Assembly (NCBI GenBank): GCA_026239495.1
Contig: CP110830.1
Span: forward strand, 1,550,001 to 1,614,000
Direction: 5' to 3'
DNA from: Spiroplasma phoeniceum
GTDB taxonomy: Bacteria > Bacillota_I > Bacilli_A > Mycoplasmatales > Mycoplasmataceae
Length of the DNA stretch: 64,000 nucleotides
Position 1 is the first letter of the stretch. Every line of letters starts with the position of its first letter. The position numbers and the translations under genes were made by a program. Shown piece by piece: positions 43,966 through 55,675 of this stretch. The notes beneath the pieces are model-generated. The model worked only from the letters and a program-made list of their open reading frames with translations. It was not told where the DNA came from and ran no database searches.

Positions 43966-44794
43966 TAAGTTATTCACCCCCTTTGTTGTCATAATTTATA
44001 ATCTGCTGAATTATTATGTTTAATCATTGGTATTAATTCAAAGTGTAATGCATAAAAATCACTATCAAATGTATCATCATATAAGTCTAACATTCGTTCT
44101 TCTCTGGCATCTGTTTTATCTTCTCATTGAATTAATTTATATTGTGTGTTACTTACAGGACATTTTTCTCATAATAATTTTAATTGGTTTGTATTTATTA
44201 ACATGGTAAATGCTTCAATACGATGCCTTATTTTAAATTTCTGTTTTTGTGCTGGTTTAAATGTCATATATTGACCAAAAGTATAATTATATTTTTCTCG
44301 ATTTAAACTTTGTAATGTTGAATAAGCACTATCATCAACATTTATACTAATACATTGTTGTATTAAATTAAAATATTGATTTAATTGATTGTTATAAAAC
44401 TCTAAAATATCTTTAACTTGTTCTAATTCAGTTTTAAATTGTTGAGTAGCATTTGAATGTGTATATTCAGCAACTTTATAGGCTTTTTATCAAATGAATT
44501 ATATATTCAAAAACTCGCTGCTGTTGTATGTCCCTTAGGACTAGTAGAGTTTGCTAAGTCAACACCACCTAATAATTTAGTTGGTTGAATAATATCTGTT
44601 GCTTGCATAATATCAATATATCTTGCAAATATTGAATTACTAGTATTACCAGGTAATCCTCAACTCCAAACTCTTGCTCTTTCAATATCTAACTGTTCTA
44701 ATCTTAATTGTTCATTAACTTTATCTTGTGGTAATTCATAATTTAATTTTCAACTAGAATAATGAATAATAATCTTCATATTTCATTTTTCAAT
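43965..44794 (-). pseudogene. Phage terminase large subunit, C-terminal half (prophage 2)
   Basis: Starts at the IS border with IEKWNMKIIIHYSSWRLNYELP and continues through the nuclease region GGVDLANSTSPKGHTTAA. One A is missing in the run at 44484-44488 (A5, prophage 1 has A6), shifting the frame after NSFDK. It carries the correct GNTSNSIFARYIDIM reading that shows where prophage 1 is frameshifted. The ATPase half is missing. Confidence 0.78.
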
Positions 44795-45873
44795 AGACTT
44801 CTTGCATAACCTATTAAAAAATTGCAAATATTTGTAAAAAGACACTAATAGAAAAATATAATTTTAATTAATTATGTTTTTTATTTAAAAATTTAATATT
44901 TTGCCACAACAAAAAATGAATTTATTATTTAAATTCTTTAATTTTAAATAAATCTTCTATGCTAACTGCAAATTATAAACTGAAGCAATTAAATTAAATC
45001 TTAAACTAAATCGTTTTCTTCAATTACGATATTTTTCTGTAATAATTTTAAATTTTTTAAGAATAGCAAAAATATTTTCAATAATAATTCTCATTTTTGA
45101 AACTATTCTATTACGTTGTTTTTGTACTTTATTTAAAGGGTTTTTCTTTGTTTTTTTTGTAGGTATTAGAACATTATTGTGAATTTTTTGAATTCCTTGA
45201 TAACCACTATCAACTATTAATTTGGTATTTTTTAAAATTGAGATTTTTGATTCTTTAAATAAAGCATAATTATGTTTTTTTTCAAACGAAAAACTTGTTG
45301 CAATAATTTTTTTGGTTTCTTGTTCGATAATTACTTGTGTTTTAATGGTGTGTTTTTTCTTTTTACCAGAATAAGATTGTTTTTGTCTTTTTTTTGGGCG
45401 CTGGATTGGGGTTTAGGTAACATCAATAATAAATAGTTTTATTATTAAAATAATCATTTATTAGTGATTTTTTACCAGCGAATTGTTGAAAATCAGAGTG
45501 TTTAATTAAAATATCTTCAATTCACTTGATATTGCGATAACAACTAGATTCACTAATATCAAAACTTTTATCAAGATGAAAATAAGTCCGATATTCTCGT
45601 CAATACGATAAGGTCATCAGTGGCCGATTTTCTAGTGATAATTTATTAGTTTTGCCGCCTTTTTTAAATTTTTCTATTTCAGCTACTTGTAAAATATTTA
45701 ACATTTTATTAAAAGTAGCTTTTTTTTGCTCCGGTTAATCGCAATAATTTTTTATCATTAATAAAATTAAATTTATCAAATTTTATAATTTTAATCTCCT
45801 ATAATTTCTATTTTAATTTAAAAATATTTTATAGGAATTTTAAAATAATTAGATTGGGTTATGCAAGAAGTCT
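44795..45873 (-). mobile_element. IS5-family insertion sequence, subtype A, decayed
   Basis: TIR AGACTTCTTGCATAACCTA and GGTTATGCAAGAAGTCT. The transposase start codon is changed to ATA (about 45783) and several frameshifts are present. Left flank AAT, right flank ATT, so the two sides were not one target: terL of prophage 2 on the left, a truncated MATE gene on the right. Confidence 0.85.
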
Positions 45874-47604
45874 ATTATAATATTTTCAGGATATTTTAGG
45901 TTCATTATATAAAGGGGCGTGCAATGATAAAAGTATAAGGCAAAAAAAACATCTGAAATTTTTGCCTCAAAAAAAATGATATGCGAATGCATTAGTGCTA
46001 ATTTTATTAGCAAAATTACAAGAAATTATTATGGGGTCAACAGACTTAGTTGATAATTTTTTTGCAAGTTCAATTCAAAAAAATGTCCATGGTTGTCAAG
46101 AAACATTTAATGAGATTAAATATATTTTTGGAACAGATAATTTTTATCATGTAAAAGCAGTTTGAGATATTTGGGATTTAAGAAATTATGTTGGATATCA
46201 TTATACAGCAGGACAATTAACAATTAATGGAGTTGCTGCCTCTAGCCAACTTTATTTTATTATGTTTGCAATTCTAAGCCGAGTTTGTTATGGATTTGGA
46301 GTTTTTAATGCACAATATTATGGTGCTAAAAAGTATAAAAAATTATAACAAGTAACATTATTAAAAATTTATGTTTGCTTAATCATTTACTTTGTTGTAT
46401 TAATTTTATCCCAGGCTTGTGGTTATGAAATCATTAGTTTTACTACAACACCAAAATATGCTCCTCGCCCCGAGATAGTTGCACAATTAAAACCTGATGA
46501 TAAATATTTAGCAATTCAGCGTTTTAAATATTTTGAATATAGAGCATCGTCAATTTCAACATTAGAATGAGCAGAGTATTTTAAAATAGTTGCTTTATCA
46601 TATCCATTGTTAGCAATTAACATTGCTTTTATTATGACTTTACGTGAAACTGGTTGAGTAGTTTTGCCGGTATGAATTTCAGCGATTGCCTTAAGTACGA
46701 ATTGATTTATGAATCCATTTTTAATTGAACAAAATTTTATTGCAAATTTTAATGGAATTGGTGTACAAGGATCCGCAATTGCTACGTCGGCTTCACTTAT
46801 TTTGCAACTTGTTTTTATAATAGTTTTATTTTCATATAAAAGGTATAAATTTATTCCTCGAAATTGATGACACTTTGATGGTTATTTTACAAAACGATCG
46901 TTTCAAAAAGCTTGACCAATTGTTTTAAATGAAATTTTTTGATCAGTCGGAATGGTAGTACAAGTTAATTTACGAGCATATTATAGTTTAGATGCTTTAA
47001 CAGCAAATGCGATTTTTTCAACAATTATTGCTGCTTTATATACGCTGCTGTGTCATTGATTTGCTGCGGAAAGTTCAGCTTTATTTGGCAGCCGGTTAAG
47101 GGCTAATAATTTAGAAGAGACAGAATATAATGGTAAACATTCAGTTATTTTGTCTTTTCTAGTTGGAATTATTGCGGGATTAATTTTAGTTGCCGGAGGA
47201 TGATTTTTACCAGAATTATTGTTTGTAAATAATACGCCAGAAAAAATTAGAATTTCACATTGGATGCTTTTTGCTTGTGGGTTATGATATCCTTATTTAA
47301 TTATTGCTGCGAAAAGTTATGTCATTATTAGAGAACAGGTGGCGCTGTGATTAATACCTTTGTTTTAGATGATTTATTCACAGGATTAGTGCCAGTACCA
47401 TTATTAGCAATTTTAATTTTTACTTCAAATTTAGATATTATTTATATTGTATTAATTATGCAATAAGTTGACAGTTTAACAGCAATTTGAGCGTTGATTA
47501 TTTTAAAACGAAAAAAAAAGGTAAAAAATTTAACAGAAAATAAGCATATTACAGAATTTGATAATAAAGTAAAAAGGTTAAAAAGAAATGTGAAAAAAAT
47601 GTAA
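45874..47604 (+). pseudogene. MATE-family multidrug/Na+ efflux transporter, truncated and frameshifted
   Basis: The frame starts inside the IS border and reads SIRQKKHLKFLPQKKWYANALVLILLAKLQEIIMGSTDLVDNFFAS, then multiple membrane helices (GVAASSQLYFIMFAILSRVCYGFGVFNAQYYGA, IGVQGSAIATSASLILQL), typical of MATE exporters with two six-helix halves. There is a stop after YYGAKKYKKL (about 46346), a two-base insertion near 47334 (VIIR then EQ) and a late stop in VLIMQ. About 540 codons remain. Confidence 0.75.
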
Positions 47605-47770
47605 AAATTTTGCATTTTTTTATTTTTTGTGTATAATATTATTTTTTATTTTAATAATAAAAACAGTAAATGTATGATATAATTACTTTGTAATAAAACG
47701 GGTATAAAAATAGCTAAAATAAATTTAATAAAACATATTAAGTTTTTTTTGAATGGGGTAATCAGAAACA

Positions 47771-50728
47771 ATGAAAAAAATTAGAGTATTAACGTTAGAA
47801 AAAAAAGGAATTTTAAAAAAATTCTTATATCAAAATGAAGAAGTTAAATCAGGTGATAAAATTGCTTTAATTGAAACTGAAAATGGTGAATCTATTATTA
47901 CATGCCCAATGGATGGAATTATTGTTAAGCCAATTAAAGAAGGCGCTAAAATTAAACCCAATGCTGTTATTGCTAGTTTGCTAACAACTGAAGATGAAAT
48001 TGAAAAGTATTATTTTAAACTTCTTGAAGATAACGAACTTACTCGTTTAAATAAAAAAGGGGTAAAATTTTCGATAACAAAAAATGGTCAATTTGGAAGA
48101 AAATGAAATGATGTTGAAAAAGATGATTATTCAGGAATTAGTATTGGGAACGAAAATACTTTACATCCAACTTTTACGCCGCCTTTATTGAATCAGCAAC
48201 AAGTTTACAATAATGAAAACACTATTAATTCAAGGGCTGTATTAATTAATGAACAACGGCCATATGATACTTCGATATTATCACAAAATTTTAACCAAAA
48301 TGGTGGAACTCCCTTTTCTAAAGAGAATACTATTAATAATAGTTCTTATTTTTCAACAAATATTGAACAAAATCAATCTATTAATTTTCAGCAACAAAAA
48401 AATTCATCATCACAAAAGCAACTTTTTGAACAACCCACTAAAATAACACAAGAAGAACAGAAACGATGGGATGAGACAGCATTATCTTTTGGTCCTAATA
48501 AAACACGAAGATTATCATTTAAAAATTTAAAAATTAATGATAATGATATTATTAATAATCGAGAAAAAATTCCTTCAATTGATACAATTAAAAACCCAAT
48601 GAATAAAGAAATAAAAAGTGAGGCGAAGACAACAATGGTTAATATTCCTGATTTGAATAGTAATATGTTTCAAGAAGGTAACTTTGAATCACAAACAAAT
48701 AGTTTCAATCAACCGCCTTCTATTCCCAACCAAAATATTATAACGAATTCTATTCCAATTGGACAAACAAAATTAACAGAAGAAAATCAAGAAAAAAAAT
48801 ATGCAAAATATTTAGTTAATACAATAAAGCGTCAAGATGAAGCACCAATTAATGCAGCAGAATTTTTTGGTGGTCAAAATGAAAATACTAGTTTTCGTAA
48901 TCTTGTAAATCAACGTCGTGAGCAATTACATAATAATAATGATTTTCATGATTTATCATTAGAAAGTGATAATTCCAAAAATTCAATGGATTTTTTAGAT
49001 GAAGATGGACGCCCTAAAATTTTACGTAATATTGTCCAAGGAAGAATGAATGATTTAATTAAAAGAAATTTATCATCAGAATTACAATCTGGGTATAGTA
49101 GCTCTGCTTCTAATTATAATGACAATGTTAATACTTTTAAAACAAATGACAAAAAATTATCTTATGAGTCTTATATTTCTGCTGATGGTTACATAATTGA
49201 TCCAAATGAGTCAAATGAAGCGAAAGAAAAAAAACAAGGACATTTTTCTCCATTAAAATCTTATCGTGATTGTTTATATGAAAAATTAAATGATAGTGGG
49301 CAACGAGAAAAAATTTTAAAAACAAGAAATCAACGAGAGTTAATTAAGAAAAGAATGGAACAAATTGCAAAAGGAAATGTTGAAGTTGATTCTGTTTTAG
49401 GAGGAATTAGTAATTATCAGCCTCCTTCTTTTGGGGAAGTTGAATCACAATATAAAATATTAGATAATGAATATTATTATAATAATTCGCAGCAGAAAAA
49501 AACAAATTATGATATAGTTAAACCATCTTTATCATATGAAAAAAAACAATCATCTAAGCAACTAACTCAACTTGAGAACAGTGATGAAAGTAACTGTAGT
49601 TTAAAAGGTAAAATTGATAATAATGTAATGATTGAATTGGCAATTTTAAAAGAACGTTTAGCTAATCAAGAACAAAATAATCGTCAAAATGAATTATTAC
49701 GAGAAATTCAAATTTTACGTCAAGTAAATAATAATAATACAAATGGAACAAACATTGAAAAAATTATGCAATATATGTTAATGCAGCAAATGTTAAAAAC
49801 AATGAATGAGTCAGATCCTGTTTTAAAAGAGATGTTAAAAGAATTTAAATTTAATAATAAACAAGGGCCTGAATTAAAAACTGAACATAATTGTGAAACA
49901 CATAATTTACAAGTTAAAAAATTTAATTCCACAGAAACTACAATTCCTAATACTTATGGAAACTTGGTACAACCATTAAATAACAATTTAAATATTATTA
50001 ATACTAATAGTCAGGTTGAGCCACAGGGATTAGAAACAAGAGAAGAAATTAAATCAACAAGATATCCTGCTATTCAATCAATGATTATGTCTCAAGCACA
50101 TGTACCACCATTAACAATTAATACTGAAATTGATATGTCGGCAATTATTGATCAACAACGAAAATTAAAAAATGCTAATGCTGAGCATGGTGTTCGATTT
50201 TCGACAATGAGTTTTTTAGTAAAAGCAGTTTCGTTAGCTTTAAGTGAATATCCAAAATTAAATTCATATTATGATTGAAAAAAAAATCAAATTGTAATTA
50301 AAAATTCACAACACATTGGATTAGCAACAGAAACTAGTGAGGGATTGGTTATTCCAGTTATTAAATTTGCTGAGCGAATGAGTTTAAAACAAATTGCAAT
50401 TAACATTCAAGAAACAATTGAACGTTTGCGTCAGGGTGAATTATATGATTATGAATTAAAAGGAAGTACTATTACTATTGCCAACTATGGAATGGTTGGA
50501 GCAGTTAATGCAACACCAACAATTTTTTATCCTAATTCAGCAGTAATTGGTGTTGGCCGTATTGTTCGTAAACCAATTGTCATAAAAGGCGATAAACTAG
50601 TAATTCGTTCAATAATGAGTCTTGCTTTAACAATTGATCAACGAATTATTGATGCTGCAGAAGCAGGGATTTTCTTAACACGATTAAAGGAAATTTTAGA
50701 ATCACCAGAATTAATTACCTTGTCATAA
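47771..50728 (+). CDS. 985-residue protein with degenerate lipoyl domain and degenerate E2 acyltransferase domain
   Basis: Residues 1-75 form a lipoyl/biotinyl-type fold (IRVLTLEKKGILKKFLYQ, DKIALIETENGESIITCPMDGIIVKPIKEG). The lysine of the usual ETDKA turn is Asn, so no lipoate can be attached. Residues about 130-770 are low-complexity and Asn/Gln/Ser-rich, with an Arg/Glu coiled coil (LAILKERLANQEQNNRQNELLREIQIL). Residues about 775-985 match the 2-oxoacid dehydrogenase E2 core (TEIDMSAIIDQQRKL, IGLATETSEGLVIPVI, STITIANYGMVGAVNATP, AVIGVGRI). The catalytic DHRxxDG has become DQRIIDA, losing His and Gly. No peripheral-subunit-binding domain seen. The frame is fully open, so it is maintained. 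Probably a scaffold or structural pseudoenzyme. TATAAT boxes at 47632 and 47678. Confidence 0.8.
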
Positions 50729-50768
50729 AAAAATCTTATTAATTTTTAATTAATAAGATTTTTTAATT
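50729..50768. terminator. Bidirectional terminator between the E2-like gene and yigZ relic
   Basis: AAATCTTATTAAT-loop-ATTAATAAGATTT, with A and T runs on both sides, placed between convergent genes. Confidence 0.85.
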
Positions 50769-50834
50769 TTTTAAAATTTTATAACTATAGATTTTTCCTT
50801 TAATAATTAAATTATCTAATTTAATTAGTACCTG

Positions 50835-52063
50835 TAGACTGTACCCGGTTTATTAAGTATTAATAAAAAATAGTTGTAAACTTTTATTTACTATATATTT
50901 TTCTTTACGACTTGAATATAGTTTATTTCATTTTTTAACATCATTAATATATTCATCATTAGATAAATAAATATTGTTATGAATTGTTGCTTTTTTAATA
51001 AAGAATGAAAACTTTAAATAACAATATTATCAGCACAATGATAATTTTTATCCATAGAAATTATAATTTCATTAGATATACATTTATTATTATATATTTT
51101 TGATGTGTATTGAAGCCCATGATCTGAATGAATTATTATTTTACTCAGATTTTTTTGTTTGTTTAATTTTATTAATTGCAGCATCTAAATTGTTCATAAC
51201 AATTTAGATATCATTATATTTTAATTACTGCACATCAACAGTTTCTTTAGTATATCCATCAATTATTGTTGATTGATAATTTTTTTTACCATTTCAAATT
51301 AAATAAGTTACATCAGTAAATAAAACTTTAAATTTTTCTTTAATTTTATTAAATTTATGATTTCATAAATCAGGATGTTTGATTATATTTTTATTTTTGG
51401 CCTTTTTTAGTAATATTTTTTTACGCATCCGTTTTACATATTCATCTTGAATATTATTTTCATTCATAATTCGTAATACTTTTTTAGCATTATAAATAAT
51501 GCCATAATCTTCTTTTAAATATTTAGTTATCCGACGATATCCAAATTGTTTTAAATTTTCTTCATAGACTTTTACAATATTCTTTAATGATTAGTTATCC
51601 TTACAATTACTTAAATAATTTTTGTATTTATCTCAATAACTACGCTTTAAGCCTGTTATATCAAGCAATAATTTTAATGAATATTAAGCACGATTTTTTT
51701 ATAAAAGATACTATTTTTTGTTTATTTAATTGTAAAATTAATGGAGCTTTTTTTTAATAATTCATGCCTAACTTTGTAATAGTTTAAATCTTTTTCCCCA
51801 AATGGTTCTTTTGGGCATTTTGGTGTATTTAAAATTCCTTTTTTAAAATTTATTTGTTATGAATTAAGTGTTTTTATATTTACTTTATATTTTTTTGAAA
51901 TATAGGTAAGAGATGTTTGTTCAATTTGTTTTACTGTATTTTTTATAAATTCTGCCGTATATGTTTTAAATTTTGGCCTTTTTTTGCCATATAAAAATGC
52001 GCCTCCTCTAAAAGTTTAGTAAAGTTCTTTTTTAATTTTATTTACTTTTTGGGGTGCAGTCTA
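50835..52063 (-). mobile_element. IS3-family (IS150-like) insertion sequence, decayed
   Basis: Ends TAGACTGTACCC and GGGGTGCAGTCTA. The minus strand reads a short ORFA (LTYISKKYKVNIKTLNS) broken by stops, then an integrase-type ORFB with many lesions (NIYLSNDEYINDVKKWNKLYSS at the end). 1229 bp. The second copy at 63547 has the same 5' end, and an end fragment lies at 57826. Confidence 0.78.
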
Positions 52064-52332
52064 ATGTTGTTAAGATCAATAATTATATTAACAATTAAGT
52101 CGTCACGATAAATTAACCTAGATATAATATTAATTTTATTTTTGTCTAAAAGTTCTCGTAAAAAATACTTCATTTAATGGGCGTAATAAAATTCCAATTT
52201 TAATTTGTTCATTAATTTTTCTAACTGAGCAGAATTTAAAATAATGCGTGTAATTGTTGCATATCCATTTTTAATTCAATCTTTGGACAAACTGTAAATT
52301 GGATTAAAATACCGAAGAACTAGAACAATAAT

Positions 52333-53403
52333 AGACTTCTTGCGTAACCTATTAAAAAATTGCAAATATTTGTAAAAAGACACTAATAGAAAAATATAAT
52401 TTTAATTAATTATGTTTTTTATTTAAAAATTTAATATTTTGCCACAACAAAAAATGAATTTATTATTTAAATTCTTTAATTTTAAATAAATATTCTATGC
52501 TAACTGCAAATTATAAATTGAAGCAATTAAATTAAATCTTAAACTAAATCGTTTTCTTCGATTACGATATTTTTCTGTAATAATTTTAAATTTTTTAAGA
52601 ATAGCAAAAATATTTTCAATAATAATTCTCATTTTTGAAACTATTCTATTACGTTGTTTTTTTACTTTATTTAAAAGGTTTTTCTTTGTTTTTTTGTAGG
52701 TATTAGAACATTATTGTGAATTTTTTGTATTCCTTGATAACCACTATCAACTATTAATTTGGTATTTTTTAAAATTGAGATTTTTGATTCTTTAAATAAA
52801 GCATAATCATTTTTTTCCAAGCGAAAAACTTGTTGCAATATTTTTTTTGTTTCTTGTTCGATAATTACTTGTGTTTTAATAGTGTGTTTTTTCTTTTTAC
52901 CAGAATAAGATTGTTTTTTCTTTTTTTTGGCGTTTGATTGGGGTTTCGGTAACATCAATAATAATAGTTTTATCATTAAAATAATCATTTATTAGTGATT
53001 TTTTACCAGCTAGTTGTTGAAAATCAGAGTGTTTAATTAAAATATCTTCAATTCACTTGATATTGCGATAACAAATAGATTCACTAATATCAAAACTTTT
53101 AGCAAGATGAAAATAAGTCCGATATTCTCGTCAATACGATAAGGTCATCAGTAGCCGATTTTCTAGTGATAATTTATTGGTTTTGCCACCTTTTTTAAAT
53201 TTTTCTATTTCAGCTACTTGTAAAATATTTAACATTTTATTAAAAGTATCTTTTTTTTGCTCCGGTTAATCGCAATAATTTTTTATCATTAATAAAATTA
53301 AATTTATCAAATTTCATAATTTTAATCTTCTATAATTTCTATTTTAATTTAAAAATATTTTATAGGAATTTTAAAATAATTAGGTAGGTTACGCAAGAAG
53401 TCT
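52333..53403 (-). mobile_element. IS5-family insertion sequence, subtype A, decayed
   Basis: Flanked by AAT on both sides, inside the yigZ relic. Transposase start at 53317; the A-rich shift region and ORFB have frameshifts (for example in the LEKNDYALF region). Ends AGACTTCTTGCGTAACCTA and GGTTACGCAAGAAGTCT. Confidence 0.88.
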
Positions 53404-53733
53404 AATATTTGTTATATTTTTTTCAAGAATATTTCCTAAGATAGTTTTTTCTGTAATATGTTGTGTTTCACCATTGTAGATTTTGTAAATATTTTCACGA
53501 CGATTCCCAGTGACATATGCATATACATTATGGTTCGCTTTTTTATCTTTATAATTTTTTAAGAAGTTAATAACATCTGCTTTAATTTCAATGTAACTAG
53601 CAAAACAAACAAATTTAACATTACGAATTATTAATTTTTTAGTTAAAATTTTATTTTTCTTAATTATATACATTTTGTTATTCTTTTTCTATTTTTACTC
53701 CCTTGGGTATTACACAACTGTACATAATATATT

Positions 53734-54414
53734 AGACTTCTTGCGTAACCTATTAAAAAATTGCAAATATTTGTAAAAAACACTAATAGAAAAATATAAT
53801 TTTAATTAATTATGTTTTTTATTTAAAAATTTAATATTTTTCCACAACAAAAAATGAATTTATTATTTAAATTCTTTAATTTTAAATAAATATTCTATGC
53901 TAAATGAAAATTATAAATTGAAGCAATTAAATTAAATCTTAAAATAAATCGTTTTCTTCGATTACGATATTTTTCTGTGATAATTTTAAATTTTTTAAGA
54001 ATAGCAAAAATATTTTCAATAATAATTCTCATTTTTGAAACTATTTTATTACGTTGTTTTTGTACTTTATTTAAAGGGTTTTTCTTTGTTTTTTTTGTAG
54101 GTATTAGAATATTGTTGTGAATTTTTTGAATTCCTTGATAACCACTATCAACTATTAATTTGGTATTTTTTAAAATTGATATTTTTTATTCTTTAAATAA
54201 AGCATAATCATGTTTTTTTCAAAGCGAAAAACTTGTTGCAATAATTTTTTTTGTTTCTTGTTCGATAATTACTTGTGTTTTAATGGTGTGTTTTTTATTT
54301 TTACCAGAATAAGATTGTTTTTGTCTTTTTGTGGGCGTTGGATTGGGGTTTCGGTAACATCAATAATAATAGTTTTATCATTAAAATAATTAGATTAGGT
54401 TATGCAAGAAGTTT
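53734..54414 (-). mobile_element. IS5-family insertion sequence with internal deletion of the 5' part
   Basis: The 3' end and ORFB region are present, but the sequence jumps from within ORFA (TTTTATCATTAAAATAAT) straight to the 5' terminus (TAGATTAGGTTATGCAAGAAG). About 390 bp are lost through the shared TTAAAATAAT. It cannot make transposase but keeps both ends. Confidence 0.82.
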
Positions 54415-54531
54415 AATATATAATATAAAATTAATGATAAAATTTATTAACATAATATTCCTTTTTAAAGTAATATCTTATTTATTTTAATGTTATAAAA
54501 AATATGTTTTTAAGATGTAGGAATAATTCTA

Positions 54532-54559
54532 TTTACATTTTTTTGTTTTAAGTTATAAT
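54532..54559 (+). promoter_or_regulatory. tRNA-His promoter
   Basis: TTTACA (54532-54537), 16-bp spacer, TATAAT (54554-54559), 28 bp before the tRNA. Confidence 0.7.
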
Positions 54560-54587
54560 AAACAAGGTTGTTTATATAATCAGATAT

Positions 54588-54664
54588 GGCGGTTGTGGCG
54601 AAGAGGTTAACGCTCCGGATTGTGGCTCCGGCATTCGTGGGTTCAAGTCCCATCAGCCGCCCCA
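54588..54664 (+). tRNA. tRNA-His (GTG anticodon)
   Basis: 77 nt including encoded CCA. The acceptor pairs GCGGTTG with CAGCCGC, and the extra 5' G typical of tRNA-His (position -1) faces C73. The D arm contains AGAGGTTAACGCT. The anticodon arm is CCGGA-TTGTGGC-TCCGG, and the T arm GTGGG-TTCAAGT-CCCAT. Only tRNA gene in the window. Confidence 0.97.
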
Positions 54665-54669
54665 TTTTT

Positions 54670-54691
54670 AACTACAAAAGTAGTTTTTTTA
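54670..54691 (+). terminator. tRNA-His terminator
   Basis: AACTAC-AAAA-GTAGTT followed by a T run directly after the tRNA. Confidence 0.85.
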
Positions 54692-55069
54692 TTTTTAAAA
54701 AGAAAAAATATCAAATCTAAAATAATATCTCCCCTATTAAAATTATCAAACAAATAGGGAATATTTTTACTTAACTATAGGGTCTTGTAAAAAGCAATAT
54801 ATAAATTTATAATTTCCAAAATAATTTATTTCCAATAAAAAAATTTCTAATTAGTTAAAGTCTGTCTATTTACTTAATAAATACAACTGATATAATGAAA
54901 ATGTTGACGTATTTAAAATAGCATTTTATTTTAAAGTAATTAATATCAAAATAAAATTAAATATTATGGCAATTTAAATTTAATAATTTTACATAATTTT
55001 TTATTGTTCTATTTTTAGTTGTTTTTTTTGCTGTAATTTTAAAAAAAGTAAATTATGGGAGGTAACATT
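54692..55069. promoter_or_regulatory. Leader of the Ntdp gene with promoter-like boxes
   Basis: TTTACT (54869-54874), 16-bp spacer, TATAAT (54891-54896). If used, the mRNA leader is about 165 nt, AT-rich, without a recognisable riboswitch. GGGAGG at 55057-55062 is the ribosome site. Nothing else is seen in this stretch. Confidence 0.5.
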
Positions 55070-55612
55070 ATGGACTCGTTACAGGTTGGAGATAGCGTCT
55101 TAGTATATGCTTATAAACATAATGGTTCAGTTTACCGCAGCTGAGAATCAGCAGTTGTTTTATTACTAGAAGAAGAATATATTGTTTTAGTAAATGAAGA
55201 TGTTACTGTTACAGAATTGAATGGTAGAAAATGAAAAACAAATGAACCAGCAATCTGGATTTTTAATCGGAAAAATTGAAGTAATATTATTTGTATGCTT
55301 AAAGATACCGGGATAAATTATTACTGTAATATTGCATCACCATTTATTATGGAACAAAAAAAAATTAAGTATATTGATTATGATTTAGACATTAAGGTTT
55401 TTGCCAATTGTAGTTATAAAATTTTAGATTTAAAAGAGTTTAATCGAAATCGCATTGCTTGAAAATATAGTCGCGATATTGTTAATGCAATTTGAACAGA
55501 AATTGATAATTTAAAGCATTTAATTAAAAATAAAATTTTTATTTTTGAACATAGTCGTGTAGAAACATTATGGAAACAATATTTAGTATTAAAATCCAAA
55601 TTACTTAAATAA
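55070..55612 (+). CDS. ntdP: DUF402 nucleoside tri-/diphosphate phosphatase
   Basis: 180 residues. Matches the Ntdp/DUF402 family: N-terminal beta domain (MDSLQVGDSVLVYAYKHNGSVYRSW), then EPAIWIFNRKNWSNIICMLKD, YYCNIASPFIMEQKKIKYIDYDLDIKVF, LDLKEFNRNR. The acidic YIDYDLD cluster forms the metal site of this family. The product would hydrolyse nucleoside tri- and diphosphates in the cytoplasm. Start fixed by GGGAGG 7 bp upstream and the conserved N-terminus. TGA encodes most Trp. It is intact and monocistronic. Confidence 0.88.
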
Positions 55613-55675
55613 TGTTTTATTGTTTATTCTCTAAATAATAGATATAATAAAAGTGTTTTAGAGAAGAGATTTCTA

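Larger units (their letters stand above)
50763..53673 (-). pseudogene. yigZ: YigZ/IMPACT-family protein, split by IS3 and IS5
   Basis: Three pieces read in order on the minus strand. 53673-53404 gives MYIIKKNKILTKKLIIRNVKF and KKANHNVYAYVTGNRRENIYKIYNGE. 52332-52064 gives IIVLVLRYFNPIYSLSKDW, equivalent to the VVVVTRYFGG motif, and one more stop. 50834-50763 gives VLIKLDNLIIKGKIYSYKILKN. The N-H-x-YAY and V-RYF motifs and total length (about 205 residues) match YigZ/IMPACT. The AAT duplication around the IS5 copy confirms continuity. Non-functional. Confidence 0.72.
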
